Source: Lineus longissimus
Taxonomy: Eukaryota > Nemertea > Pilidiophora > Heteronemertea > Lineidae
Assembly (NCBI RefSeq): GCF_910592395.1
Contig: NC_088308.1
Coordinates: 24,753,501-24,817,500, forward strand
Length of the DNA: 64,000 bases
Direction of reading: 5' to 3'
A program made the position numbers and the translations under genes. The notes beneath the pieces are model-generated. The model saw nothing but the letters and a program-made list of their open reading frames with translations. It did no database searches and had not been told where the DNA came from. Positions 1 through 15,000 of this stretch are shown here, piece after piece. Numbering within the stretch: position 1 is the stretch's first letter; each line of letters opens with the position of its first letter.

Positions 1-3000
1 TGCAACCAATATATACCAACAGTGAAGTATCAATATCGAATTCTGTTCTAAAATACCTCGAACTCGACTGTTAGCAAAGTGTTTGAGAATAAATCCCAAA
101 GCAGGTGGTGTCTGTGAACCAACAACATAAACTGTAAGCAATGGTTCAGGATGTCCTCAAATGAAGATTTGAGATATGCCTAACTTACCAGATATCAAGA
201 TGAAGTCTGTCCGACTTAGGGTCATCTAAATCGCTGAAAGAGAAAACACATCTTTGATTAAAAAGGTCGCTTATTTGTGTTGGGCAAAAACATCAAACGT
301 TTATCTCGGACTCTCTTTCCAATATATTTACTACGCCATAGTTACGAATGCTGCTTTTGCTTCAAGGTGAAACTGGCCTTGTCTTGATAAGGTCAAGCTG
401 ATCAAAACAATGTTTTATCCGAATAAGACGGATAAGACCCAAGGCAAGTCGATCATGTCATGAAAGATCCACAGGTTTATGAATATGATCTCCGGCAATA
501 CTGCATATCACGATAGCTTTCCCAGGTTTTGCGATTTACCTTCGGAAATGAAATCGATGAATGTAACCAAGTACCTCAGTTGTTTTTTTAGATGATAGCT
601 TTAAGGAAGTTTGAAAAAGATCAAGGTCATTTTGGGTGTAGAGTTCGTGTTTAACTTACAATCTAAACTTTTCATTCCAGTTTGGATTCAGGGTACATGG
701 CTGCACCGTGGTGGACTTGATATACTTGGCTGGTAAGATGTCTTTAACGACAGTGTGTTTCTCCTTTTTTCTTTTTATGCTTTGAGAGAACTTCTTGAGG
801 GCACTTCTCTTTTCTTTTGGTTTTAGCTCCTCGTCCGATGAATATGTGCCTCCTTCGTTGATATCTAGGCGGGCGGCTGAGGCCTTGCGACCAGGCATGA
901 TACCTAGCATGCAGTAGGGGTCGCTGAAGCCTGGAGAAATAACGAATGAAAAATGACAGCAAATTGTTCGGTTCATAAAAGCCCACCGTAATTCACGAAA
1001 GTGGCCTTTTTTCGAAGAGTGATGAACTGGCAGTGCTACGCTGTTATGGCAGGATGATGTGTTGATGACTAATTTGTAGGTAAAATGAGTTACAACATGA
1101 GCTATTGTTGGCAGTAAATGGAAGGAATACTGCGTTTTCAGTTACATCTGTGCTTAATGTCAGAGATATGCAAAAATAGACTGACATCTCAAACCAGCAG
1201 GCGGTAGAAGTTACTTTGAACCCACATCGATAAGGTTTGAGACTGATTTGCTATGGGAAAGAAGCTCATCAAATACTTGGGAATAACCTTACAATTGTTC
1301 TCACCATAGGAGAAGACGTCTACCAACTCCAACATATTCTATGAGGATGCCGAATTGGTAAACGCTAATGAGACGACGTCCCATTCTGCAGTGGCATATC
1401 TGCCATTGGGAATTGTGAACTGTTAACTATTCTAACCATGATCTTTCAGAGTGATGTATACACATTATAAGCTTATAACTGTAGACGAGAAGCCACTCCT
1501 TTTCTAGGTGGAGCATCAGTCTCCATCCTTACGAGTCCGATCAATCACCAATTATAGTTCATTTGGAGCTGACACAAGTCAGCTTAGCGAAAATCTCATG
1601 GGATTACTCCATCTTTCAGAGACGACACAAACATGTGATCAGCCGTGAAATCAGGGTGGTTTGTTACAGAGAAGAGGAAGCATTGTTCATACACACAAGC
1701 ACATGACCTGCATGCACTTAGTAGTATATAGGTTATTCCAATCCTGGACAAGCCAATATACTACTTACTGGTATTTTTTCGTATTTTTATTGTAGGGAGT
1801 AGTATGTGGGCTAGTCCAATGTCAAAGACTATCCAATATACTACTACTTACAAAATATTGTCTGAAGTCGAAATTTCAGTTTCTGATTTCAGTCTTCTTC
1901 CAAGCAACTTATTTGCTTGCTAGTGTGACACAGTCAGAAGTACGACACTAAGGTGAAGGTCATATTGGTTGGACCATCGCTGCTAATACCCAAGTGACAT
2001 TACTGGGTAATCAAGACAAATGGCCATCAGTAATCAACACCATTCTACACAATAGGATGTAAAATGGAGCAGACCCACATCACTAACTCTGTTTAGACTA
2101 TCCTTGGGTAGCTATGATTTGTGTGTTACTGTCATGCATGGATTTAGTCGTTCACGTAGCAAAAGTCAGTGCCTTCCTGCCCTTGAATACTGTATATAGA
2201 GCAGCCGCAAAAGATATCAACGAAGGTTTTGGTGAATTGTCTGGCACGATCTGGACATTCATAACCGAATAGCTAAAGTAGACGCTAGTCGACAACTTCA
2301 TGTTGATAGAAATACAAATAAGGGTTCCTGATAAAACAACGTCAGGGTTAAAGGCCAACATACCATTTGCATCTTTAGCCTCAAGGTCCTTTCCCTCAAC
2401 AACTGTACAATTCAAAATGACAATTGGCGCCTGAAAGTGGAACAAGTCATAGGGTAGTGCAGGGTGAACTGTATTTCATTATGATTAATGTGGACTGTAA
2501 TAGCTCGGTTTGATACACCCTAATACATACCTTTTCGTAATACATAGCCGCGGTACATTTTCAAGTCAACAATTTGAATCAATGTAAAAGGAATTTTAAT
2601 GGTAAAAATTTTTACATTAATATAGTATACCTAGTAAATTGCGATCTTTCAGATGCTAAAGAGCGCTCGTTTCGCCGCCCACTATTGCCTTTTAAAAATG
2701 AAACTCACAACATGCCGCCATTATTTTCAAATTTAGAAAGTGTTTTATCTTTGACTTTTCTATTTCTTATTACTAATTATCACATCAATAATATACATGT
2801 ATATAAGAATGTTTATTTGCAGCCTTTGTGAACTGAGAATGCCTTTTGTTAGGCAAATGATAGTCGTAACAACAAAGAAATCATTCAAAGCATGCTCGTA
2901 TCAATGTTTACCTTGAAATGCAAAAGCTCACTTTGTTGTAAATATCGGTTAAACACTGTTGTAAGAATTCTAAAATATAGCAAGTATTTTCGCTTCGTGA

Positions 3001-6000
3001 GGTGGAAAAGAGAGAAGCCATCAGTCTGCACCTCTGCAACTACCATCATCAGGAGTACAAAGTCACTCTTTCACATGCTTGCTAAGCATTCATGCAAATC
3101 GCCATCCATTTAGACAGCATAGACAAATCTTGATTTCTTCCAGATCAATAAAATCCCGTATTTTATAACAAAGTTAAGACCTGACAATGTTATAAAATTA
3201 GATTAGATAACTCCGGGATCCGTTTTTATAACAACGTAATAAAGCTAAATGAGATTACTCCGGGGTTACGAGGCATAAACGGTTACGCCTGGTATCAAAA
3301 GATCTATCATGACGCCAATTTAAATTCCTTTAACGAAACAATCTGTTCTCGTTTTTTACTATCGTTTTCTAATAGGTGATGAAAAACGTTTTCACGAGCT
3401 TCATGAGATTTGATGATAGATGTCTTTGAGATTGGACCCAAAATACAATATAATATACTTGTAACTTTTCTTAATTGGGTGATTATTGCAAATTCAAAAT
3501 TTTGAAGAAAAAAAGTAAGCGAATCGAAATTATTCGCAAAATTCGCCAAAGTGAATTGAAACCCAATGAAAATGTGGCAGTTTTACATTTATAAGGTTAC
3601 GATACCTTTTCCTCACTAGCTTTCGCCAGTAACCTTGCATGCTCCTCGGGAGATATACCAAAGGCATCTTGGGCATAGAGGTAGAGATCCCGGATAAAAG
3701 GCAGATGACCACCACTCGTGGTTCCAATCTTATGTTTTATTGTGTACAGCACCTCAATGTATAGGAGTTCGAACTGTAAAAAAATGATAAAAAATGAATT
3801 AGATTACAAACATAGTAATATCAGTGTATACATTCAGATACATTAATATCAGTGTATACATTCATAGTAATATCAGTGTATACATTCAGATTCTCATTCA
3901 AGTAGTAAAGGAATAACAATAAGGTAAACATGGTAAAAGCTTTCCCCAGCCCGGGGTTGTTTGTTGTCAGCTATCAATAACCAATAACATATCTAGGTTA
4001 GCTCGATCCCTTCACAGTTATCCTAATGGTTTTATCGTTAGTTCTCTTAACTCTCTTCAAACGAATTTACATCACCACGAACCTCTATTATACTTTGTCC
4101 ACGATCAGGGGTAACTGTTATTAGCGTCATTGTTGGCAATATCAGACGGAAATTGGAAACTTGGGGACAGTAAAAAATGATTTGCTACATCAACTGTCAC
4201 TTTTTTATGACACCATGCTTCATTATTACAAGAGTAATTGAGAAGAAATATGAAATAAGGTTTTTTGAAGACTCGGTTTTGTTTCCATGCGATTAGATAT
4301 GCCATCACACCGAGAACAAGGCATGGTTTCACCCTGACTCCCTTTGTCCGCCCAAACAGATGAACGAGCGCTCAGTGATGTCAAAGCTACAACATGTAGT
4401 AACAAGGTTATTACTTCTTACCTCCTTATCCTGTAAGCGATGAATCTTTTGTCGTGGTCCAAATAGCAACTCCGACGGCGGTGCTTTGTCTGCCTCCTTC
4501 TCATCCTACAGGTAGAGATGGCATGAGTTAAAACCATGTCAAATGAGAGTACTTGGTTTGATGTCAATTTGCAGGTTAAAATCGATCGCATACTTGGGCT
4601 GATGTTCCGCAAAGAACGACTTCACCCAATACTGATACCATACCATTCACTGTATTGGTCGATTTGTCGGTGGACGAGTGAAAAGAACCCTAGTCTGCGA
4701 TTTATTCGCTCGAGGGACCATCACCGAGTTCTATTGTTCGAGATCAACTCAGCTATTCCTTTGTTTTATTGAACGTCAACTGACTACGGAACCAAACCTT
4801 ATCATATTGAAATTAACTAAAATTACAGCTATTTTGCTTTGATACGTTGCTAGGGTTAAGGTGATGACGGCTATACCAAAAACTAACCCCGAGGCCTTCA
4901 ATGCTTAAGGTGTATTTAGATTCTGATGAAACACTGCTTTCTATTTGTCTGAAAACCCTGTCAATAGTAACGGAATCAATCGGATCGGAAAGATAACAAC
5001 TGACTATTGACGTATGGCAGCGTGTCTAATGGCCTTTCTATCAAGTATCTCGGTTTAACGGTGACAAACCAGATAAACGACACTGATGACAATGGATCAC
5101 AGTACCCTGCAAGTTTGAACATCTAAACGCCCTTGTCATGTGCATGTCTTCACATGCTCATTCATTAGTTTACTGTATTGTATAGTTTCACTGAAAGACC
5201 GCTTCATTAAGTAGCAAGAAATCGATACAAAGGCCAAGCCGAAGCATGGCGTTGTGTTCATCGGATAAATTGGTGTCAGCAACCCATTGTCTACCTGAAT
5301 CGAACAAGTTTCTGATAAGATTCATGTAGTAAACCAATCACAGGAAAGACTTTGATGAGACTCATTTGGAAGACCATTGGCACTGGCAGGGAAGTCTTTG
5401 ATAAGATTCATTTAGTAGACCAATCACAGGGGAGTCTTTTATAAGATTCATGTAGTAAACCAATCACAGGGTAGCATTTGACAAGATTCATGTAGTGAAC
5501 CAATGACAGGAAGTCTTTGATAAGACTCATCAACTTCGTTGTAGACAAATATTGAAATACTTTGTACTCAGATGAGAATAACTACTTACACAAGCTGAGA
5601 AACCACAGTTCATTAGTACGGTTGCATGTGTCATATGTATCAAACAAGCAAGCATAATGTATCAAACAACACTGCAGCAACGATTCAGAAACCCTAGACG
5701 GTGAGTTTAGCACGACAACCACGGCTGCCAGAGTTCAAATAGTTCGATTGAAATTGATATAATCATATGCATCGGTATGCATTGACAATCACGTCTTGAC
5801 GAGATCAGCAGAGATACTCGTGCTATTGATATGGCCTCTGGTACCCAATAATTGCTTAACAAATCATATTAGGCCTCACATAGAAAAGATACTACAAAAA
5901 GAAGGTGGCATCTCGCAAGATCTACGGGATGAGGCAATAAAAAGGTAATCCAAAAGTATATTAAAATACCTCGAGGAGTATTACGTTTTGCTGCTGACGG

Positions 6001-9000
6001 GACAATCCCACCTATATAAAATTCACTCAGCCAGAAGGATTATGTTTAACTTTTAAAAGCACCATTTGGTCGGTTCCCAGCCTAGCGTCGTTTGGAAACA
6101 TCTACAACGCTAACCAATAAAAAGCTCTGGCTCTTGTGTCAACTAGGTTCTGATGAGAAACGCAATTCAAAGCATTTTCAATCTGGGCCGCCCGGTAAAA
6201 AAACACGATTAAGTTTGTGAAGCATTGAAGAACTTGCTGACGACTGGACTCGTGATGGATGGGTTGTTCAAGGTACTTCAGTGAACTTAAGTAGGTAACA
6301 TGTTCAATACTAATCATTCTCTTAAGATATCCAACACTCAGTGTCTTCATCGATCATAACTTGATGTCCGTTGCGAAAATTGAACTCAACCATACAGAAA
6401 ATAACCCTTCGTATGTAATGGTTGCATGAGTTACTGTGAATACGTCGATACATGTAGTTCATCGCATACCAACTAAACTTACAGTGGTGAAATCGCGGCT
6501 TATGAGGTGGGGTTTTTCTCGCATATACGCGTGTGTTTAGGACGTGTGATAGAACCCATGAAAATCAATTCCTGTCTCTTTAGGCGCATCTGTCGACGTG
6601 TAATCTGCCAATGATCGCTGTCAGTCTGATCCCTGTAGTCAAGCTCAGTCATCTCTGATAACGTTAACTTATATGTATAAGTAGCTGGTCTAGGGGTCAT
6701 TACCGACAGCAGCTGTCGCTTAAGAACAAAATCTGTCAAGTGACGACTCTCCTGGAAGTTTTTAAGACGCCAAGAACTTCCGACAATAACGGATCTTGGG
6801 ATATTGTATCACTCCCTAGCCAATATCTTTATCTCACTCAAGGATTCTCTAATTCCGATAAATGCTTTACTCCAAGGTTCTTTCAATATTTCACTTATCA
6901 TTATTAACTCCAACGGTCCCCATTCGATTCTAGTCAATGTGTTGACTGGAAGCATTAAGAAGAAAACACACTGAGTCGAAGAACGATATATCTCGTTATT
7001 GTCACGCAAAAGGTCGGTGTACTTTACTAAATAACATGCCGTCGTGACATTTCCACTTACAAATGCAAGATGGATAGGATAATCATGCATCCCAAGACGA
7101 CAAGGAGCCTCTGTTATAACAATAATGGTAACGTTTTTATTTCCTTCAGTCCTCCTCCCCCCCCCCCCCCCAACCACATGCACACGCACACGGTATGGCC
7201 TGTGTCAAATCACTGGACTGTTACGCCAGGGAAACCCGACAAATTTTGGGAATCGCATAGCGGTGTCAACCGGGGAAAGTAAAAGGACCATAGCGGGTTA
7301 AAGGACAAAGCAGAAATTCCTCGGTCATTCTCATGAAACATTCAATTTCTTACACCACGAGGCTTTCCGGTAAATCTCATTAACATCGTTGTTTCATATC
7401 AACAGCAGCGGCAGCAGCATATGTTGCTTTGGTAACTTACACCAGAGGATACCAGAGGAGCGATCTGTTCGTCACTGTTATCACGTTAAGGAGTGGTCAA
7501 TCGATTTATCTCTGAATTAGTTATGCTCTTACAGAATTTAACGAATCTATCATGTTATTGTTGACCGGACCTCTGCAATGTTGGTAAAACCTTTTACAAT
7601 CTCTTGACATAGTATTGACGGGACCAAAAGTTATAGGAAAATGTGTCAGAGGATGATCATGACTACTCACACAAGCTTTCTCGTTCCCTATATCATGCTA
7701 AAACAAAAAGCAGTCACAAAACCTTTTGTATAACTCATGGTGCTTAGACCTTCGAACTTTTGCCTACAGTCAAGGTCAACAAAAAAGCTAGTAAAACTCT
7801 AATCATGTCGAAACTTCCAAACACTGCTAAATGAGTGACATAACAGGAAACTTTCCAATTTTGTAGCAGTGAAAAAGCCATTGATTGTTAGCATTGGATA
7901 AACCTTTGATGTCATGTCACCTGAAGGGTATCTCTTTGGTAACAGGAACATGTTATCATTTACATTTAACTTCTCGCCTGTCATCCGAATCACATGTATT
8001 GGTGTTCGTTCCAATGCATTGATCTCGTTTTTACCTTATTTTCACACAAATATTCCAAAAATTTCTCGGCGCTGTGAAAATAATATTCTCTACTTCCTGT
8101 CCTTTCAGAAGAACAAATTAATCCCAGGATAACCCTGATATTTTATGAGGAGTTTCATTGCAAAACTCGTCCCAATGCTGTCTTATGAAGGCACGGAGAC
8201 AGAATCCCGGGATAAGATCACTTTAACTGGTGAAATGTATCTGAATAGATTCAGGTTACAGATAATTAGAGCAGGTGACTCTATTATAGATTTCCTCGTG
8301 TTTGCCTCCTTCATCAGTGTGAACCAACTGAGATATTCGAGATGAAGATGATTCAAATTCGATTTGTGAACCAGATTGACCTCAAAATCAAGCTTTTGAA
8401 AAGGAACCTTAATCGAACTTAGTAATTATGTAATAGAGATTTAGTTTCGGATCACATTTCAATATGTTGATCGACCGGTTGCAGTTGCTAAACTTCTAGT
8501 TTATATCGCTAGGGAAACCGTTAGCAAGAGAAACTCTCAATGGACTAAGGACATCTCTGTCTGGTAGTTTACAGTATACGATGGAGGAAGCGTCCACTGA
8601 GTCAGAAATTTTACTTGGAGCTCCCACGAAAAAGCATCGTAAATTGCATAATACATCAGCACGAACACGAATTTGGGTTTCAAACCTTTCGTTGTTTGAA
8701 CTCATGTCCGTGACAGCTGCGAAACCTGCCAAACATGAATTTTGCTCCGACACTATTCTGACCATCTAAATGACCACTTACCTCATTTGCTGCCCTGAGG
8801 CGCCTGTTCTCCTGCTTCCATGATAAGGCGGTGAAACTCTCGAAGAAGCTTCCATCAGATTCCTGCACCCTGGAAAGAGAAAGCGTTAGAGCGTGTGATT
8901 AGTCCGGATATTGCGTGTGGGGGAAAAGTTGGTTAATTGGTGTTTTTAAACTTATGCTCCACTTCCTGATTCAGCCTGAAAAACAACAACATTGGCGAAA

Positions 9001-12000
9001 GATGGGCAGGGATTGAGATTGCTTTGCACAGTGGACATTTATCTAAGTAACCATGGTTTGCCTGTTAATGCTGCATGTACATTTTACATGCTCAACTCTT
9101 CAACTAGTTCTCTACATTTGAAGGACAATCATATATAAACACTTGTTTTTGTTTTAGGAATATCCAGGAATCGACAGTGAGCAAAGCAATCTCGGAATCA
9201 TATCATTATAATTCCCAAATGATCCACTTCTACAGAAGCTGCACTAAAACTATCATCAGCTGGACACAGATGATCAACGTCTGCCCTTGCGGAACATTAA
9301 ACGAGGGAAATATAAATTAAGCAGAATAATTTATATCTATTTCCTTCCATAGATGGTAGTAGAAACTGGATGCTATGTTGTTGGATAGTCTATTAGACGA
9401 TGAAAGAGTTATGGCAGGTACACACGCAAGCCCGTGGGTATATCAATAATAAAATCATCTTCTCAATGGTTAATTGGGCTTCCAAGGTCATTTTCTGCCG
9501 CGTTTATGGTTTCACAAAAGCCGATGTACAATTCGATGTACGGCACAATATATACCTTAAATGAATGAATTCCTTGATTCTTCATTATTGCAAGCTTACT
9601 TGGCTGAAAAATATGAGGTCGAATGTTGCGAAAGGGCTTCCCTATAAATTTACTATTCATACAATAGTCTTGTTTGAACAAATCACACATGTATCACCAT
9701 GATCATACAACACGTACAACAAAGCAGAGTCAACGATTCATGAGAGCACGGCGGTGAGCATATATACACTGTGTTTTGGTGGGTGGCAGTCACCTGATCT
9801 TCTCGGTTCCAAGCCAAAGCTGCATTGTATGATTGACACAACCTCAACAAAATTACCATGCAGTCGTCCCATATGTTTGATGTTTCATCTGACATGAATA
9901 TGGTATATCCTGTACGCAGGCATGCAATATTCATTCCTTTCTGAAAGAAAACTCGTTTCTAAAGGCGTTTGATATGTTGATGGAGGCTCACAAGATATAG
10001 GGTTTGCGGTTTTATTCTATTGAGACATTATTGATCACACCCTCCGCGCACGGAGTATTAATTGCAACGTATCTTTGAAAGACATAACCCTTAGGGTCAG
10101 TACGACACGTTATGTTGTTCACCAGCAACATGTGTGAAAATATCGCTGAAGCAACCGAGCAAAATAGCCTATTTGCACTTGTACATACCAATCGTGCCAA
10201 TTGTTTTGTCTCGTAAACCAAACAAAGGAGTGAGTCACAATTTGCCTTGCTGTCCTTCCTAGCAATAACATTCATCTTCATTGGATGGAAAACGCACAAT
10301 TACTAATTCCCTCGCATGCTACTGCCACAGTGTCCCACAGCTGCATGTGTGGATGAAGACAATGTTGCTAACGCTAAGGACTAAAGCGTTTACTCATTTC
10401 AAAGAACCAATAAAGTAAGACGCCGTCATAAGATAAATCCAAAGTGATCTGGTTCCATGTATTGGAAAGCAATGGGGTTTTTGTACTCATTGAAACATGG
10501 TATTTTCATACGTTTACATATCATCAAAAAATATGGTATATTTTTTATGTTATCCTCTTTGGGTAAGCTTCTTTACAAAATGAACTTTTGATCTGTCATG
10601 CCAGGGTTCAGTCTGAGCAGCTACTTCAGGTCGTATAGTGTATGCCCCTCCAACGAACAAATGATTATCATGAGTAGAAATCGATTATCAGGGAGATTTC
10701 CGATACAAAAACCGAACTTAAGGGCGTTCACCAAACAGTTTCTTTCTTCTAATCCTGTATGGCAGTTTATTGAAATTGGTTTTTGCGCTGTTGTACGAGT
10801 ACAGCTATAGTGTGTAGCTACTCCATTGCTACATAATCAGATGGTTATACCTTTCTCTATAATAGCGTTGATAGATGCTTTAGTTCCACCGAACTACATG
10901 TAAGACCGGTTCTGAATATCCATTTCAAGCTGAATATCGGGCACATGGCCCGATTTCGTAGCAATTATTCTAGGGCATTTTCTACATCTTTTGCATTTAT
11001 TACCCAAAAAATCGCTTTTTCTAATGTATCGATGCTCAACTATATCAAAGAGGTGAGTTTCGAGTTGTTTACGCTGCAAGAACGATAATAAACAATATCA
11101 GTCAATCCCTATCTAAATAATCGAACACAATGTCTGCGTCGTATTTTTTGACTATCTCGCACTTAAGGATTGGCATTAAGTATCTAATTGATGGGGATTG
11201 GTGCCTGGATATCGTACGAAATAAATGGAAAAATACAAGTAAAGTAAGATCGTGTGTGCTTAATAGTATTGATGATCAATAAGTCGATATTGCATAATAA
11301 AATTTTCTTTCACAACAAAAGAAAAAAGGCAAATACGTAGTTTCCATCATTTTTGACAAAGGTATGCAATGACTAGACATGATGATATTGATGTTTAACA
11401 TCATCCATTTGTTTGTTTTGGTATCTTAGTAACCTATTGAACCTCTGACGCATATCTTCCTCTGATCTCAGCCCTGTGAGGCAGATGCTCATGAAAAGTT
11501 ACTGATAAGCAAGTCACAAGTTGGTCAGGAGCTTTGTCGCAATGTGAAAGGTGCAGTCATCTGTGATACAAGTATAAGTTTCCGGTCTGATAAACGCCGT
11601 TGCCACAGGTGATTGCTCAGCCTCCACCACAAAGTCAGTTGATTTATCTGTGGGTGGTGGTGGGAGTTCAATCTTCAATGAAATCAATGCAGATATCTAT
11701 TTCAATAACCTAACATAAATAGTTCATTGCAGTGAAAATAACTGAGAATAGATTTTGATAGAAAAGTTTTAACTTGATTCTGCCGAAGATGATGAAGCTG
11801 ATATTCACCACTAACGTATTAGGACTGTTATAGGTATATGGTCGAAATCAGATGCATCTCATCACACCAGTTTTTAAAAACAGGTTCCGTACGAGCACAG
11901 GTGCATTCAGATCGAGACTAAAAGGCCAGCCCAACTGACACGTGTTTTCATCTCTGTGTTATAAGTTGCGGATCTCGACTCCTCGGGCCGGAATTTCCTA

Positions 12001-15000
12001 AAGAGTTCCTTGTCGTGAGTCCAATCGTGAAGCTTTGCCCACCGATATTGAGAAACAACGTGTCATTGTAGCCAGTACTACCTATTCAGATTTTTTGAAA
12101 ACTACGTACAAAATGCATAAATAATGATGGTTATTCACCGATTCTCGATTCTGAAGAGCCCATTATACATTTTGAAATAATATTTCACTCGACATTTGAT
12201 TTGAACTAGATATCAACGTTATTTTCAATGCTAGTAATTCAAACACGACGTATTTAAATCGAACTTTGCGTATTGGTTTATTGGAAAAGGCTTTCACTGA
12301 CAGCATGTAAACATTGAGACTCTGTTCCTACTGAGTATGTGTGGGAGGTCTGACGCGCTGAGGAAATATATTGTATCACATTTTCAATGATTTGTTGTGG
12401 ATGTATCTTTGAAATGTTACATATATAACACGGATTCCGCTAGAACAATACAAAATAGATAATAAGGCCTATTGATGATATATTTTTCAATAGGCAGTCC
12501 AATAAACGTTGATAAAATATATCAATAGTAATGAAATCATTCTGAACTACACAGACGAAGGACAGGAAGTGATTTACCATATTGGAAATCTACAAGTAGT
12601 AAAATGTCGAACTATTTTCCTGGATTAATTAAATGAATCTGTGACATAAAAGGCAGTGCTGATCATTGATATTTAAGATATTAATGGGAGTTATGCATAT
12701 TGTTCTCTCAGACTTAATGTTCTCCTTTCATCTAACGACGGTAAGCGCCGGTTACACCGTCAATTTTTTGCTGCAGTACGATTTGAGAGTAAGCCCTGGT
12801 ATTTACATAGAATGACCAAGAACATGTTTCATCTCCCAATCCTGTACATTTCCTTTTACTCTTCCCAATTTTATATTTAGTTGTGCTATTTAGTCAGCTA
12901 ATAAACAGTGCAGAAAACACATGTCCTTTGAAGAAACTCAGTAATTCAATGTTGGCAAAAATCCATGGGAACATCTCGCATGTTATTAGTATATCAGTGA
13001 CGCAATAACCCACGGAATAACAATGGGAGAAATATCAAAACATGAATTTCAATACAAAATCAATAAATTGAACACAATTTGTCATCAGAGGTATTCCCCA
13101 TGCACAATCATGTAGTTATTTGGGAGGATTCCTATAGCCTTCAACCGAGCAACTTCCAAATTATTCGTCATTATTGACAATCAATTAAAGTAATAGAATA
13201 ACAATTCAAATGTCATTGGGTCAAACGAGGTGTTTTCCAAGCAGACGTCATTCCAAGGGATTCAAAAACGATTTACTTCTGACAAGTTTTTCTCTTCTTA
13301 CAGGCTACCCCAGAATGACGTCGTTCTAGTCACAGTGGATTGTTCTTGTAATTGTAATAAAAGATAACGGTTTAGGGCAGAATCTAGTCACATCGTTATT
13401 CCTGATATTGACATTAACCGATGGCATCAACAATGATTCAATGCAAGTACAATGTATTTCATTACAAAGCTGAAAGAGTCATTTGGTTTTGAACTTCAAA
13501 TATCAGTCTGACTGTTGAATAGTAAGGGTGACGATGAAAAACCACAACAAAGTGTAAAAAAGATGTTACGACAGATTACCGGGTTATTCTGGGCACCATC
13601 CTATTTCGAATAGTACCGCAACATTAGCGCTAATTAAGTCTGAAAACGACCAAAAAGTGCCTAATTGTAGTGGTTACTCCAATCTCTGTTACATGCAATA
13701 TATACTCTCCGATTATATAGATTATCGCCGACCTCTAAATAAGATAGAGCTCGGAAATATTAGTTCATTTAGGCTCTTTCACGTGTGGGGAGGGTTATCA
13801 ATTCGAACACTGTCCCTCGCTGATTGAGATTCGATAGTCAAGAGCTGAGATAGTTACCGTGTTGCACTTTCATATAGCTTCCAACCTGTTTTACCCTGAG
13901 GCAAAGCGAGCCATCCGATTAGAGCAACCAAGTGCATAAGTAACCCTTTCCCGATATAATGTAACGCCTGTCGCCACTAGACTATTGATAGACAAAAATT
14001 GACATGATCGGTCGATAAGCCATTGTATCATTCAATAGGAAAGCGTGTATTTCTCACATCAAAAATCGCTTGACCTGTAAGTGTTTCTGCTATGACGTGG
14101 TGTATAGTTTTGTCCTGCGTAATGGACAGTCTAATGAAATTTCCCCTTTTTCAAATAGTGACGGAATCAAACAAATAACTTCGCAGACTGTTAACCCGGA
14201 GTGCAAAAAATGACAATATGTATTATCAGGTCTGCCGTAAATGACAGGCAGTTTATATTTCCACAATGCACATAGCGCCCTAACGACGTAAATTTACGTC
14301 ATCTCGCATGCTAAAGTGCTCCTTAACGGTGTTCAGTATTTTCTCACGATTTTAAACTGCTTCAGTTGCAGACTGTCCCATCACGGCCAAGTTTCCTCTT
14401 CATGCAATCACCAAAGTGAGTAAACATCAGCACCACTCCGAGGATACAGAGTTAAGGATCAGAGACCGCGTTAAAAGAAGCACCTATAATCGATGAGCTC
14501 TGTTCAACCCACGATGGCGACTTAACCTCCAACGCAAGAGGCTTTGTCGTAAATCAATAGATGTCAAGAGGATTGTCTTGAGCCTCGGATTCGAGGGTGT
14601 TGAGCGGTATGTCAGCAATTAGTGTAACCGTTGACAACTGAACGTAAATTAATGTACGAAGAACACAGTGAAATGGAAGTCGAAAAAGCTCTTAAACTGA
14701 TCCCTGATCGTATGTCCAACGAAAGCTTCTAACAGCCATGCCTTGTCTCAGTGGAGTCAGGCCTTATGAGCATGATTAACCAATTTGGCATGGGCATCAG
14801 CCATAGATTTAAGGCTATTATTGAACTGAGAATAAAGGATGTCAATTTCTGACTCTGGGCGATGTTTGTCATAATATGTATGGAGGAAAGTAGGATACTA
14901 TGCATATACTATATCGGCGTTGCCATGCTCGAAGGATGAAATTATCCCCATTTGAGTCGAGCATAACGGGCGTGGATTTAATTTAGTATAGTTTTGCTTG

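Larger units (their letters stand above)
931..4421 (-). other. Introns between BAIAP3-like exons 4 and 7
   Basis: This is non-coding DNA broken by exons 5 and 6. It contains a short diverged repeat cluster at 3811-3890 (separate entry). Near 1720-1860 there is a weak inverted pairing of TAGTAGTATATA-type and TATACTACTA-type segments. I see no other gene. Confidence 0.6.
4506..8781 (-). other. BAIAP3-like intron 3
   Basis: Non-coding, flanked by exons 3 and 4, which join in phase 0. It holds the 40-bp CCAAT minisatellite (5309-5531) and a 15-C tract (7157-7171). The open frames in it are short and unlike known proteins. Confidence 0.6.

Noticed and set aside
1720-1860. Inverted TAGTAGTATAT / ATATACTACTA segments as a transposon end pair
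   Set aside because: The arms are short and imperfect, with no target duplication that I can see.
3811-3890. Repeat-spacer appearance suggesting a CRISPR-like array
   Set aside because: Only three diverged copies with spacers of a few bases in a eukaryotic intron; a simple tandem repeat.
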